Positions 1-8,461 of a stretch of 64,000 bases of DNA are shown piece by piece. Origin of the DNA: Thermoleophilia bacterium SCSIO 60948 (lineage in GTDB: Bacteria; Actinomycetota; Thermoleophilia; Solirubrobacterales; 70-9); contig CP053031.1 of assembly GCA_021496505.1 (NCBI GenBank), forward strand, positions 2,286,001 through 2,350,000, given 5' to 3'. The notes under the pieces are model-generated. The model was not told the origin of the DNA. It did no database searches and saw nothing but the letters and a program-made list of their open reading frames with translations. A program made the position numbers and the translations under genes. How positions within the stretch are numbered: position 1 is the stretch's first letter; each line of letters opens with the position of its first letter.

Positions 1-834
1 GTGCTCCTCGGCCGCGCTGAACTCGTGAGCCGCCGCCTCCTCGGGCGTCGGCAGACGCGAGGGGCGGCCGCTGCGAAGCCGCGCCATCGCGAGCTTCGCG
101 GGACCGGCGATGTAGCGGGCGCGCTCGTCGTCGGCGGCCGCGGTGACGTTGACGGCGACCATCGCTCGCGGCGCCGCGAGCGCCGGCGACGGGCTGAAGC
201 TCTCGCGGTACAGGTTCAGCGCCGGGATCGTGTTGCGAGACGCGAAGTGGTGGGCGAAGGAGAACGGCATCCCGAGCATCCCGGCGAGTTGGGCGCTGTA
301 ACCGCTCGAGCCGAGCAACCAGACCTCGGGCTGCTCGCCCTCGCCGGGGACGGCGCTGATCGAGCCCATCGGGTCGCCGGCGGGGAAGTCGCCGGAGAAG
401 AAGCGCAGCAGGTCCCCGAGCTCGCGCGGGAAGTCCTCGGCGCCGAGCCCCTCCTCGGTGCGGCGCAGCGCGGCGGCGGTGGCGCCATCGGTCCCGGGCG
501 CGCGGCCGATCCCGAGATCGATCCGTCCCGGGTGGATCGCCTCGAGCATCCCGAATTGCTCGGCGACGACCAGCGGGGCGTGGTTGGGCAGCATCACGCC
601 GCCGGAGCCGACGCGAATCCGCTCGGTGGCCGCGGCGAGGTGGGCGATCAGCACCGGCGGCGAGGAGCTCGCGATGCCGGGCATGTTGTGGTGCTCGGCG
701 ACCCAATGACGCTGGTAACCGAGCCGCTCGGCGACCTGGGCGAGTTCGATCGAGTCACGCAGCGCGTCGCCGACCGAACGGCCCTCGCCGACCGGCGCGA
801 GGTCGAGGATGGAGAACGTCGGGGTGGATGCCAT
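1..834 (-). CDS. LLM-class flavin-dependent oxidoreductase, 3' end outside window
   Basis: Predicted FMN/F420-dependent luciferase-like monooxygenase of the MsnO8-type subgroup. The start is the ATG at 834 ([18 protein letters not shown]), and 278 codons run to the window edge without a stop; the family is usually about 330 residues, so roughly 50 are missing. Family signatures are visible: [14 protein letters not shown] near residues 48-61, [17 protein letters not shown] near 72-88, and [14 protein letters not shown] near 101-114. The substrate cannot be read from sequence. It is co-directional with the desaturase gene 116 bp upstream but is probably a separate unit. Confidence 0.88.
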   Translation of the reverse strand, partial: MASTPTFSILDLAPVGEGRSVGDALRDSIELAQVAERLGYQRHWVAEHHNMPGIASSSPPVLIAHLAAATERIRVGSGGVMLPNHAPLVVAEQFGMLEAIHPGRIDLGIGRAPGTDGATAAALRRTEEGLGAEDFPRELGDLLRFFSGDFPAGDPMGSISAVPGEGEQPEVWLLGSSGYSAQLAGMLGMPFSFAHHFASRNTIPALNLYRESFSPSPALAAPRAMVAVNVTAAADDERARYIAGPAKLAMARLRSGRPSRLPTPEEAAAHEFSAAEEH

Positions 835-950
835 CCGTTCCGAGTCTAGGCACCGCTCGCAGTCGGCCGAAGACCGCGGCGACCGGCGAGCGAAGCAGTG
901 TGCGGGTGGCCGTGACCCCCCGGTCCGGCCACCCACACGCTTGGAAATCC

Positions 951-2381
951 CTAGTCGTCGGAGGGCATGTCGAAGCGCACGCCCTCGCTCTCCTGCTCGG
1001 GCCCGGAGCCGTTCTCGCCCTTGTGCGAGCCGTTGACGGAAGCCTTCACGCGTCCGTTCGACGAGCCGTTGTGGCCGTTCTGTGAGATCCCGCCCTTCGG
1101 CGGCTTGTAGGCATCCGGCTTCGGGCGGACCTTGCCGCCCGGGAACGCGAGCCGCAGGATCGTGCGCTGCACCATCCCCCACTGCTGGAGGAACGGTCCC
1201 GTGTTGTAGGGCAGCTCGTAGCGGGCGCAGATGTCCTTGACGCGCGGCGCGATCTCGGCGTAGCGGGTCGAGGGCATGTCCGGGAACAGGTGGTGCTCGA
1301 CCTGATAGCTGAGGTTGCCCGAGGCGACGTGGAAGAACGGCGAGCCCTCGATGTTCGCCGCGCCGACCATCTGGCGCACGTACCACGCACCCCGCGACTC
1401 GTCCTCGACCTCCTTCTGGGAGAAGGTGTAGGTCTGGTCGGGGAAGTGACCGCAGAAGATGATCCAGTTCGACCAGATGTTGCGGATCAGGTTGCCGACC
1501 ACGTTGGCCTTCACGGTCGCCCAGAACGTCTCCGCCCCCGACTCGACCGCGCTGGCGATGACGTCGGCTGCGACCTGTGAGGGCTTGCGCTTGCGGCCGA
1601 GACGCTGCGCGACCTTGCGGGCCGCGCGCTGAGCGCGGTTGCCTCCGCGCCGCTCGAGCCCCCAGCCCGAACGGGCGAGGTCGAGGCCGACCGCCGGCAG
1701 CGCCGAGATCAGCGGCCAGGCGATGTAGTCCTTGACGATCTGGTCGCGCATCTTGCCGGAGATGCCCTTGAGGTCCTTGAGGGCCTCCTTGTGGGACTTC
1801 TCGCCGGCGCGGATCGCCTCGATGTCCATGTCGTGGACGGCGACGCCCCACTCGAAGAACAGCATCAGCAGCACGTTGTAGATCGGCTGCAGCAGGTAGA
1901 CCGGGTGCCACGGCTGGTGCGGATCGATCCGCATGATCTCGTAGCCGAGGTCCTTGTCCTTGCCGCGGATGTTCGTGTACGTGTGGTGGACGTAGTTGTG
2001 GGAGTGCTTCCACGACTCCGCGGTCGAGGCGGTGTCCCAGTCCCACGTCGAGGAATGGATGTAGGGATCGTTCATCCAGTCCCACTGGCCGTGCAGGACG
2101 TTGTGGCCGATCTCCATGTTCTCGAGGATCTTCGCCGCTCCGAGCGTCGCGGTGCCGAGGATCCACGCCGGCTTGAACGGCGAGAAGACGAGTTCGGCTC
2201 GGGCCATGACGAGCAGACGACGATGGAGCTCGATCATGCTCGTGATGTACTTGCGGTCGCGGTCGCCGAGCTCGGCGTAGATCTCGTCGTGGAGCGCGTC
2301 GAGCTCCTCGCCGAGGGCGTCGATCTGTTCCTTCGAGAGGTGCTTGAGCGGGCTCTGGGGCTCGTCGGTGACTGTCGGCAT
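951..2381 (-). CDS. Membrane fatty acid (acyl-CoA) desaturase, DesA3-like
   Basis: Integral-membrane di-iron desaturase that would introduce a double bond into an acyl-CoA, receiving electrons from the reductase encoded immediately upstream. All three histidine boxes are present: HNVLH at residues 93-97, HSHNYVHH at 126-133, and QVEHH at 360-364. At 476 residues it is longer than typical DesA3 proteins. The extra length is a strongly basic stretch at about 244-267, between membrane segments, and a hydrophilic tail from about 425 rich in Asn, Gly and Ser. The gene follows the reductase by 66 nt on the same strand, the order seen for Rv3230c-desA3 in Mycobacterium. Exact regiospecificity is unknown. 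Confidence 0.93.
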   Translation of the reverse strand: MPTVTDEPQSPLKHLSKEQIDALGEELDALHDEIYAELGDRDRKYITSMIELHRRLLVMARAELVFSPFKPAWILGTATLGAAKILENMEIGHNVLHGQWDWMNDPYIHSSTWDWDTASTAESWKHSHNYVHHTYTNIRGKDKDLGYEIMRIDPHQPWHPVYLLQPIYNVLLMLFFEWGVAVHDMDIEAIRAGEKSHKEALKDLKGISGKMRDQIVKDYIAWPLISALPAVGLDLARSGWGLERRGGNRAQRAARKVAQRLGRKRKPSQVAADVIASAVESGAETFWATVKANVVGNLIRNIWSNWIIFCGHFPDQTYTFSQKEVEDESRGAWYVRQMVGAANIEGSPFFHVASGNLSYQVEHHLFPDMPSTRYAEIAPRVKDICARYELPYNTGPFLQQWGMVQRTILRLAFPGGKVRPKPDAYKPPKGGISQNGHNGSSNGRVKASVNGSHKGENGSGPEQESEGVRFDMPSDD

Positions 2382-2447
2382 GGGGTACGTCTCCTGGCTT
2401 TGCGGCTTAGATTCTTGAAATCTCGTGTCGGGTTGTCGGCGCGCGGT

Positions 2448-3551
2448 CTAGATCTCGATCTCGACCGGACCCTCGGGGGCGTGGATGCAGGTGCGGATCA
2501 TCTCGTCCTCCATCCCCTTGACCTCGCCGTTGCGCATGTCTCTCACCTGCCCGGAAACGAGCTTGCAAAGACACGTGTGGCAGATTCCCTCGCGGCAGCC
2601 GTAGGGCATCTCGATCCCGGCCTCCTCGCCGACGACGAGGATCGGCTGCGAGCCGTCGGACTCGCCGGATACCTCTGACTTCGTGAAGGTGACCTCGCCG
2701 CCCTCGCCCTCCTCGCCGCCCGAGATGCGGCTCTGGAAGCGCTCCATGAACAGCAACTCCGGGTTCGCGTCGGGCTCCTCCTCCCAGTGCTCGAGCAGCG
2801 CGTCGAGCAGGTCGCCGGGACCGGAGGCGAACGTCGCGCGATCGCGCCAGTCCGGGCAGATGTCGTCGAGGTCCGAGGGCTCGATCCGCCCCTGGTCGGA
2901 ATCCTCGCCGGTGATCTGGAGGTGGAGCTTGCAGCCCCCGTGCTTCTGCTCGAGGCTCTCGAGCTCCTCGAGGAAGGCGATCCCGTCACGCGTGTGGGAG
3001 GAGTGGATCAGCATCACGTCGTCGACCCGGTCGCGCCGGTCGAGCTCGCGGAGCATCGACATGATCGGGGTGATCCCGCTCCCGGCCGAGATGAACAGGA
3101 ACTTCTCCGGCAGCGGCTCGGGCAGCACGAAGTCGCCCTCGACCCCGCCGAGCCGGATCAGGGCGCCCGGCTTGAGCTGCTGGACGAGGTGCGGGGAGAC
3201 CTGGCCGTCCGGGACGAGCTTCGGCGTGACGCTGATCAGCTCGTCCTCCGGCTCGGAGGTCAGTGAGTAGGCGCGCCAGTGATGGACGCCGTCGATGATC
3301 ACGCCGATCCGCAGGTACTGGCCGGCCTTGTGGCCCGGCCAGGCGTGCCCGGGCCGGATAACGATCGTCACCGTGTCGTCGGTCTCCCTGTCGATCCGCT
3401 CGACCCGGCCGCGCAGCTCACGCGTCGACCACAGCGGATTGATGAGCTCGACGTAGTCGTCGGGGAGCAGCGGCGTGAACAGCCAGCGCATCGCCCCGAG
3501 CGCCTTGGCGCGCACGGGGTGGACATCCGGCTTGGCTCCGCGCTCAGCCAT
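2448..3551 (-). CDS. Ferredoxin-NAD(P) reductase with C-terminal 2Fe-2S domain (desaturase electron donor)
   Basis: Flavoprotein of the phthalate-dioxygenase-reductase type, 367 residues. An N-terminal FAD-binding domain carries RAYSLTSEP near residue 93, and an NAD(P)-binding domain carries GSGITPIMSMLR near 158. The C-terminal plant-type ferredoxin domain has cysteines 319, 324, 327 and 355 (C-x4-C-x2-C-x27-C). Its place as first gene of a two-gene unit with the desaturase supports a role as the desaturase's electron source, as for Rv3230c/DesA3 and Pseudomonas DesB/DesC. It is divergent from a TetR gene, with a 190-bp control region between. Confidence 0.93.
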   Translation of the reverse strand: MAERGAKPDVHPVRAKALGAMRWLFTPLLPDDYVELINPLWSTRELRGRVERIDRETDDTVTIVIRPGHAWPGHKAGQYLRIGVIIDGVHHWRAYSLTSEPEDELISVTPKLVPDGQVSPHLVQQLKPGALIRLGGVEGDFVLPEPLPEKFLFISAGSGITPIMSMLRELDRRDRVDDVMLIHSSHTRDGIAFLEELESLEQKHGGCKLHLQITGEDSDQGRIEPSDLDDICPDWRDRATFASGPGDLLDALLEHWEEEPDANPELLFMERFQSRISGGEEGEGGEVTFTKSEVSGESDGSQPILVVGEEAGIEMPYGCREGICHTCLCKLVSGQVRDMRNGEVKGMEDEMIRTCIHAPEGPVEIEI

Positions 3552-3669
3552 GCGCGCCTCCGCTCTCAGAGCGGTGGTCGGTGCTTGAGAAGGTGTGCTC
3601 GATCACGTCCACAGGTAGGCCCCCGACCCGACTCCCCCAACGGCCGAAGGGATTGAAACATAACCGAAA

Positions 3670-3684
3670 GTGAACGCCTGTCAC
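3670..3684. promoter_or_regulatory. Candidate TetR (DesT-like) operator between regulator and desaturase operon
   Basis: The sequence GTGAACGCCTGTCAC is an imperfect palindrome with GTGA/TCAC ends, lying between the divergent TetR gene and the reductase-desaturase operon. As I recall it, the operator of Pseudomonas DesT, a TetR protein that controls an identically organised desCB operon, also contains GTGAACGC. The resemblance is suggestive only. Confidence 0.4.
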
Positions 3685-3741
3685 ACCAAGGGCGTCGCGA
3701 GTTCTCATCGACTGTTGCTCGGCTGCCCTACGCTAAATGGA

Positions 3742-4410
3742 ATGGCCGTTCGAACTCGAAGCTCCCGTCAGGCCCGTGAGCGCGAGCTCGTGCGCGTCAC
3801 GAGGTCGCTGTTCGACGAGCGTGGCCTCCAGGATGCGCCGGTCGAGGAGATCGCTCGCTCCGCCGGAATCGCGCGCGGGCTGGTCTATCGCTACTTCTCC
3901 TCGAAGGAGGAGCTCTACGTCGCGACGATGCTCGACTACCTCGCCGAGCTCGACGAGGCGATGGCGAGCGAGGTCGGCGACACGACCGATCCATTCGAGC
4001 GCCTCGAGGCGTGCTGCCGCAGCTTCGCCGCCTACTGCTACCGCTACCCGGCGTTCCTCGACAGCGTCGTGACGCTGATGAAGCGCCCGGCCGCCGAGCT
4101 CAACGAGTCGATCTCGCCGGCGGTCTGGATCAACCTCGGCCAGCGGATGTCGGCATGCCTCGAGCATCTCGCGGGTGCGCTTCGCGACGGCCACGAGAAG
4201 GGCGTCCTGCGCGCCGAGGATCCGAACGGCCTCGCCAACCTCTTCTGGGCCCAGGCGATCGGGATCATGCACCTGGCGCGGATCGGCGTCGGCGTCTCGC
4301 AGACGCCCGAGGGCAACCCGGCGCTGTTCGAGATCGAGCCCGAGGCGATCGTCAAGGCCTGCATCGACAGCACGATGGCCGTCGCTCGCGCGAACGTCAC
4401 CCTGCGCTAG
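3742..4410 (+). CDS. TetR family transcriptional regulator, probable regulator of the desaturase operon
   Basis: 222-residue TetR repressor starting at the ATG at 3742 (MAVRTRSSRQARERELV). An in-frame upstream ATG at 3670 would add 24 unlikely residues and overlap the control region. The N-terminal helix-turn-helix is clear (VEEIARSAGIARGLVYRYFSS, residues about 35-55), followed by a helical ligand-binding domain. It is divergent from the reductase-desaturase operon with 190 bp between start codons. This matches the DesT-desCB arrangement in Pseudomonas, where the regulator senses acyl-CoA saturation; control of the neighbouring operon is therefore inferred. Confidence 0.88.
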   Translation: MAVRTRSSRQARERELVRVTRSLFDERGLQDAPVEEIARSAGIARGLVYRYFSSKEELYVATMLDYLAELDEAMASEVGDTTDPFERLEACCRSFAAYCYRYPAFLDSVVTLMKRPAAELNESISPAVWINLGQRMSACLEHLAGALRDGHEKGVLRAEDPNGLANLFWAQAIGIMHLARIGVGVSQTPEGNPALFEIEPEAIVKACIDSTMAVARANVTLR

Positions 4411-4447
4411 AGCGCGCTGCGCGACCCTCGCCGCGAGGCGGCCTCGC

Positions 4448-5236
4448 TCAGATCAGCAGGCGGACGACGGTCACGGTGCCGACGACCGCGATGAGCCAGC
4501 GCAGGAACTCCGGCTTGAGCCGGCGGCCGAAACGCGCCCCGAGAAACCCGCCGATGATCGCGCCGACGGCGACGATGCCCGCCGCGGCCCAGGCGATCTG
4601 CGAGGTCGCTACGACGATGAACACGATTCCCGAGACCCCGTTGACGAGGCCGACGAGGACGTTCTTCAGGGCGTTGACCCGCTGGAGGTCGTCCGGGATG
4701 ACGGCGCCCGCGGTGGCGATGAACATGACGCCCTGAGCGGCACCGAAGTAGCCGCCGTAGACGCCGCAGAGGAAGGTGGATATCCGGGCGAGGATGCCGC
4801 CATCGGGGTCGGGACCCGCGCCGTCGGCTCGAGCGGCGGCAAGGCGCTCGCGGCGACGCGCGACCGCGGCCGAGATCCGGGGCTGGGCGAGCACGAGGAC
4901 GACCGCGCCGGCGACGAATATCGGCACCACCGCGTCGAAGGCCGACGCGGGAAGGACGAGCAGCGCGACGGCGCCGAGGATGCCGCCGGCGATCGAGCTC
5001 GCCGCGAGCTTGATCGCTCGGCCGCGCTGCCCCTTGAGCTCCTCGCGGTAGCCCCAGGCACCCGCGACGGCGCCCGGCACGAGTCCGATCCCGTTCGAGA
5101 TGTTCGCGACGACCGGCGGATAGCCGACGGCCAGAAGGGTCGGGAACGTGATCAGCGTCCCGGTGCCGACGACCGCGTTGATGGCGCCGGCTCCGACCCC
5201 GGCGACGAGGACGGCGAGGATCTCGAGCGGGCTCAC
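4448..5236 (-). CDS. TSUP (TauE/SafE) family membrane permease
   Basis: 262-residue polytopic membrane protein of the sulfite exporter TauE/SafE family. The N-terminal repeat begins GAGAINAVVGTGTLITFPTL, and a second half repeats the pattern (CGVYGGYFGAAQGVMFI, then LVNGVSGIVF). The C-terminus has the usual GARFGRRLKPEFLRWLI motif. Members move sulfite, sulfoacetate or related organosulfur anions, but the substrate is not identifiable here. The gene is convergent with the TetR gene (37 bp apart) and lies 16 bp downstream of the sugar porter gene on the same strand, so it may be co-transcribed with it. Confidence 0.9.
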   Translation of the reverse strand: MSPLEILAVLVAGVGAGAINAVVGTGTLITFPTLLAVGYPPVVANISNGIGLVPGAVAGAWGYREELKGQRGRAIKLAASSIAGGILGAVALLVLPASAFDAVVPIFVAGAVVLVLAQPRISAAVARRRERLAAARADGAGPDPDGGILARISTFLCGVYGGYFGAAQGVMFIATAGAVIPDDLQRVNALKNVLVGLVNGVSGIVFIVVATSQIAWAAAGIVAVGAIIGGFLGARFGRRLKPEFLRWLIAVVGTVTVVRLLI

Positions 5237-5252
5237 CGCCCCGATTATCGCC

Positions 5253-6647
5253 CTAGGCGGGCCGTGCCCTCGCGCTCGAACGCGAACCCGAGCCGGTGCG
5301 GGCGTGCAGGTCGGCCTCGATGTCTTCGAGGCTGCGGCCCTTCGTCTCCGTCACGAAGCGGACGGTGAAAACGAAGGCGAGCACGCCGAGCACGGCGTAG
5401 CCGAGGAAGACAGGCCCGGCCCCGAACGCATCGAGCAACGGCGGGAAGGTCTGGGAGACCGCGAAGTTCGCGCCCCAGTGGAGGAAGATCGCGACGCCCA
5501 TCGCCGTTCCGCGAACGTTCAGCGGCAGGATCTCCGGCAGCAGGATCCAGACGACGACTCCCCAGGACGCGGCGAACGAGACGATGAAGGTCGCCAGACA
5601 CGTCAGGGTGATGATCGCGAGCGGATCGCCCGGCGAATCCGGCGTCGCCATGAGGATGTTCGACAGCCCAAGCACGATCAGCGATCCGACCATCCCGACG
5701 AGACCCCAGAGCAGCAGCGGCTTGCGCCCCACCTTGTCGACCTTGCGGATCGCGACGATCGTCGCGACGACGTTGATGACGCCGATGATGATGTTCGCGT
5801 AGATCGCCGCCGTATCGGAGTAGCCGACCTCGGTCAGGGTCGTCGGCGCGAAGTAGATGATCGTGTTGATCCCGATCACCTGTTGGAAGACGGCGAGCCC
5901 GATCGCGACGATCAGCGCCGGGCGGACCCAGGGCGCGAAGACCTCCTTGAGGCCGTGCCCGGACTCCTCCTCCTCGACGCGATGGATCTGCTCCATCTCT
6001 TCGGTCACCTGGGCCTCGACCCGGGTCTCGGCCAGGACCCGCCGAGCGACGTCGTCCTGGCCTACGGAGACGAGCCAGCGCGGCGTCTCGGGCATGCGGA
6101 GCATCCCGAAGAACAGGACCACCGACGGCACGACCGCGAGGCCGACCATCAGGCGCCAGTTCTCAGATGGGGCGAGCGCCGCGTTGACGAGGAAGGCGAT
6201 GAGGATGCCGGAGACGATCGCCATCTGGTTGAGGCCCGTGACCTTGCCGCGGATCTCCGTGGGGGCGACCTCCGAGAGGTAGAGCGGGACGATCAGGGCG
6301 GCCGCCCCGACTGCGACGCCGAGGACGATCCGGAACGCGATGAGCACGCCGGCCGACGGCGCCAGCGCGGCACCGAGCGCGCCGACCGCGAACACGACGG
6401 CGGCGATCAAGATCAGCATTCGGCGACCCAGTCGGTCCGACAACCGCCCCGCGACCGCGGCCCCGACCATCGCGCCGAGCAGCAACCCCGCCACGACGGC
6501 CCCTTCGAGGAACGGCGTCAGGTCGAACTCGGGCGTGATGTAGAGGATCGCGCCGGAGATTACGCCGGTGTCGTAGCCGAGCAACACTCCGCCGAGCGCC
6601 CCGAACAAATACACGCGCCAGTTGTCGCGCAGTCCCACCTGCTCCAT
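5253..6647 (-). CDS. MFS sugar porter (sugar/proton symporter)
   Basis: 464-residue, twelve-helix major facilitator of the sugar porter family (XylE/AraE/GLUT type). Diagnostic motifs are present: GYDTGVISGA in helix 1, GRLSDRLGRR after helix 2, LYLSEVAPTEIRGK after helix 4, PETPRWL before the central loop, a second DKVGRKPLLL motif, and VTETKGRSLEDIE after helix 12. It would take up a monosaccharide or inositol with protons; the substrate is not clear. A gene-free stretch of about 620 bp with strong stem-loops lies upstream, so the transcript may carry a long structured leader. Confidence 0.93.
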   Translation of the reverse strand: MEQVGLRDNWRVYLFGALGGVLLGYDTGVISGAILYITPEFDLTPFLEGAVVAGLLLGAMVGAAVAGRLSDRLGRRMLILIAAVVFAVGALGAALAPSAGVLIAFRIVLGVAVGAAALIVPLYLSEVAPTEIRGKVTGLNQMAIVSGILIAFLVNAALAPSENWRLMVGLAVVPSVVLFFGMLRMPETPRWLVSVGQDDVARRVLAETRVEAQVTEEMEQIHRVEEEESGHGLKEVFAPWVRPALIVAIGLAVFQQVIGINTIIYFAPTTLTEVGYSDTAAIYANIIIGVINVVATIVAIRKVDKVGRKPLLLWGLVGMVGSLIVLGLSNILMATPDSPGDPLAIITLTCLATFIVSFAASWGVVVWILLPEILPLNVRGTAMGVAIFLHWGANFAVSQTFPPLLDAFGAGPVFLGYAVLGVLAFVFTVRFVTETKGRSLEDIEADLHARTGSGSRSSARARPA

Positions 6648-6786
6648 CCCACCGAGCTTCTGCCCAGCGACACCCCCCGCTAATCCCGCCTCGCGCGGGC
6701 AGGTCGCGGATCATGGCCCGCCGCGGCGCCTGTGGGCGCTCGGGGAGCCCCTCTGTGCACCCGTAGGCGGGCGCTCGGGCAGTCCC

Positions 6787-6861
6787 CCCGGATGAGGGGG
6801 CCAACCCCATCCATGGGGCCCCGGCAGGTGCGGGCATCCATGCCCGCACAGCTCATCCGGG
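6787..6861. other. Possible three-way-junction structured element in gene-free stretch
   Basis: A 10-bp perfect outer stem (CCCGGATGAG at 6787-6796 with CTCATCCGGG at 6852-6861) encloses two perfect palindromes. These are CCCCATCCATGGGG at 6805-6818 and a 22-bp one at 6828-6849 whose arms are GTGCGGGCAT and ATGCCCGCAC. Both inner palindromes share the core ATCCAT. The nested arrangement would fold as a three-way junction in RNA of either strand. It lies about 140 bp upstream of the sugar porter start and could belong to its leader. No known RNA family is recognised. Confidence 0.4.
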
Positions 6862-6931
6862 CGGACAACCCGAGCACCCGCCCCGGGAACGCGCGGAACT
6901 GCGAACAACGGCGCACCGAGGACACACCCGA

Positions 6932-6987
6932 GCGCGACGGATCGCCCCGCGTCCCTGCGCCTCGAGCGCGGGGCGATTCAGTCGCGC
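6932..6987. other. Long interrupted inverted repeat
   Basis: GCGCGAC (6932-6938) and ATCGCCCCGCG (6941-6951) face their complements CGCGGGGCGAT (6967-6977) and GTCGCGC (6981-6987), with a 15-nt loop. The right half has a near-copy about 60 bp further on (around 7026-7047), so part of the element is duplicated. It lies in the same gene-free stretch as the other palindromes, downstream of the acyl-CoA dehydrogenase and upstream of the sugar porter. It could be a terminator-like hairpin or part of a leader RNA. Confidence 0.4.
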
Positions 6988-7068
6988 AATCCGCGATGGA
7001 TCGTCCCAGCGTCGTCGTGCGAGAGGCGCGGGGGCGATTTCGTCGCGGTCGGCGCGGCCGATCGAAGC

Positions 7069-7114
7069 CGAACGTCCCAGACGTGCACTTATAAGGGCAC
7101 TTCCGGGACGTTCG
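7069..7114. other. 46-bp imperfect palindrome centred on an A/T-rich core
   Basis: Arms of about 21 bp with roughly 18 matches surround an unusually A/T-rich centre (CACTTATAAG). The ends are perfect: CGAACGTCCC at 7069-7078 and GGGACGTTCG at 7105-7114. It sits 155 bp beyond the stop of the acyl-CoA dehydrogenase. It may be a protein-binding site or a transcript-end hairpin. I see no coding potential in 6648-7269 beyond these elements. Confidence 0.4.
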
Positions 7115-7269
7115 AGCCCTAGGGACGCCCGGCGGCAACCCCAGCCGCCCGAACTCGCTCCCCTCGGTGCCATCAGCCGCGCCGGAGACCGCCGCAGCGG
7201 CGGAGGGCTGGGCGCCACCCACCCCACGGAGCGCGGCACCCGAAGGGCCCGAAAGCCCGCCCCCCCGAG

Positions 7270-8445
7270 CTAAGAGAACGCCGATTCGCCGGTGAGGGCG
7301 CGGCCGAGGGTGAGGGTGTGGACCTCGTCGGTCCCCTCGTAGGTGAACACGGACTCGAGGTTCGCGGCGTGGCGCATCGGCGGGTACTCGAGCGTTACCC
7401 CGTTGGCGCCGAGAATCGAGCGTGCGGTGTGGGCGACCTCAAGCGCGGCGCGGACGTTGGCGCGCTTGCCGAACGAGACGAGCTCCGGGGCGAGCTCGCC
7501 CGCGTCCTTGACGCGGCCGAGGTGGAGCGCGAGCAGCTGTCCCTGGCCGACCTTCGTCGCCATCTCGGCGAGCTTGGCCTGGGTGAGTTGGTAGGCCGAG
7601 AGCGGCTTTTCGAAGACGTCGCGCTCGGTGGCGTAGGAGAGCGCCGACTCGAGGCAGCTGCGAGCCGCACCGATCGCGCCCCAGATGATCCCGTAGCGCG
7701 CCTCGTTGAGACATGAGAGCGGTCCGCGCAACGTGCTCGCCTCGGGCAGGCGAGCCGAGTCGGGGACACGGACGCCGTCGAGGACGAGCTCCGAGGTCAC
7801 CGACGCGCGCAGCGAGAGCTTGCCCTTCATGTCCGGCGTGCTCAGCCCGTCGCTCCCGCGCTCGACGAGGAAGCCCGCGACTCCCTCGTCGGTCCGAGCC
7901 CAGACGACCGCGACGTCGGCGATCGAGCCCGACGTGATCCACATCTTCTGCCCGTCGATCACCCAGTCCGAGCCGTCGCGCCGCGCCCGGGTGCGCATCG
8001 CCGCCGGGTTCGAGCCGGCGTCGGGCTCGGTCAGGCCGAAGCAGCCGATCGCGCGGCCCGCCGCCATCTCGGGGAGCCAGCGCTGCTTCTGCTCCTCCGA
8101 GCCCCAGCGATGGATCGCGAACATGGCCAACGAGCCCTGGACCGAGCAGAACGAGCGCAGGCCGGAATCGCCGGCCTCGAGCTCCATGCACGCGATGCCG
8201 TAGGCGACCGCGCTCGCCCCCGCGCAGCCGTAGCCCTCGAGGTGCATCCCGAGCAGGCCGAGCTCGCCGAGCGCCTCCGGGACGTCGGCGGGGAAGGTCC
8301 CGGCCTCGAAGTGCTCGGCCACCCGCGGGACGAAGCGCTCCGTGACCCACCGGCGCGTCGTCTCGGCGACCAGGCGCTCCTCGTCGGAGAACGAGCTCGA
8401 GACGCCGAGCGGGTCGGAGGCGGACATCGACGGGGTCGGGCTCAC
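7270..8445 (-). CDS. gcdH: Acyl-CoA dehydrogenase, glutaryl-CoA dehydrogenase type
   Basis: 391-residue FAD-dependent acyl-CoA dehydrogenase. Features specific to glutaryl-CoA dehydrogenases are present: EGYGCAGASAVAYGIACMEL, SFCSVQGSLAMFAI and IGCFGLTEPDAGSNPAAM. The catalytic base is Glu370 in YEGTDEVHTL. The enzyme would convert glutaryl-CoA to crotonyl-CoA with electrons passed to ETF, a late step of lysine and tryptophan breakdown. The partner is encoded divergently 16 bp away: a class III CoA-transferase that could make glutaryl-CoA from glutarate. The second Met (8427) is a possible alternative start. Confidence 0.88.
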   Translation of the reverse strand: MSPTPSMSASDPLGVSSSFSDEERLVAETTRRWVTERFVPRVAEHFEAGTFPADVPEALGELGLLGMHLEGYGCAGASAVAYGIACMELEAGDSGLRSFCSVQGSLAMFAIHRWGSEEQKQRWLPEMAAGRAIGCFGLTEPDAGSNPAAMRTRARRDGSDWVIDGQKMWITSGSIADVAVVWARTDEGVAGFLVERGSDGLSTPDMKGKLSLRASVTSELVLDGVRVPDSARLPEASTLRGPLSCLNEARYGIIWGAIGAARSCLESALSYATERDVFEKPLSAYQLTQAKLAEMATKVGQGQLLALHLGRVKDAGELAPELVSFGKRANVRAALEVAHTARSILGANGVTLEYPPMRHAANLESVFTYEGTDEVHTLTLGRALTGESAFS

Positions 8446-8461
8446 CCGCTAAGAGTTCCAC

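Noticed and set aside
1-849. Plus-strand open frame of 282 codons at the window start
   Set aside because: It is antisense to a clear flavin-dependent oxidoreductase with intact motifs; its own translation is Arg/Gly/Asp-rich with no domain, the usual shadow of high-GC coding sequence.
5148-6683. Plus-strand open frame of 511 codons
   Set aside because: Antisense to the sugar porter and TSUP genes; the translation is a run of Asp/Arg/Glu without hydrophobic core and matches no family.
6853-7239. Small minus-strand open frames in the gene-free stretch
   Set aside because: Compositions are Arg/Ser/Pro-rich, no ribosome-binding site or conserved motif; the region is better explained by palindromes.
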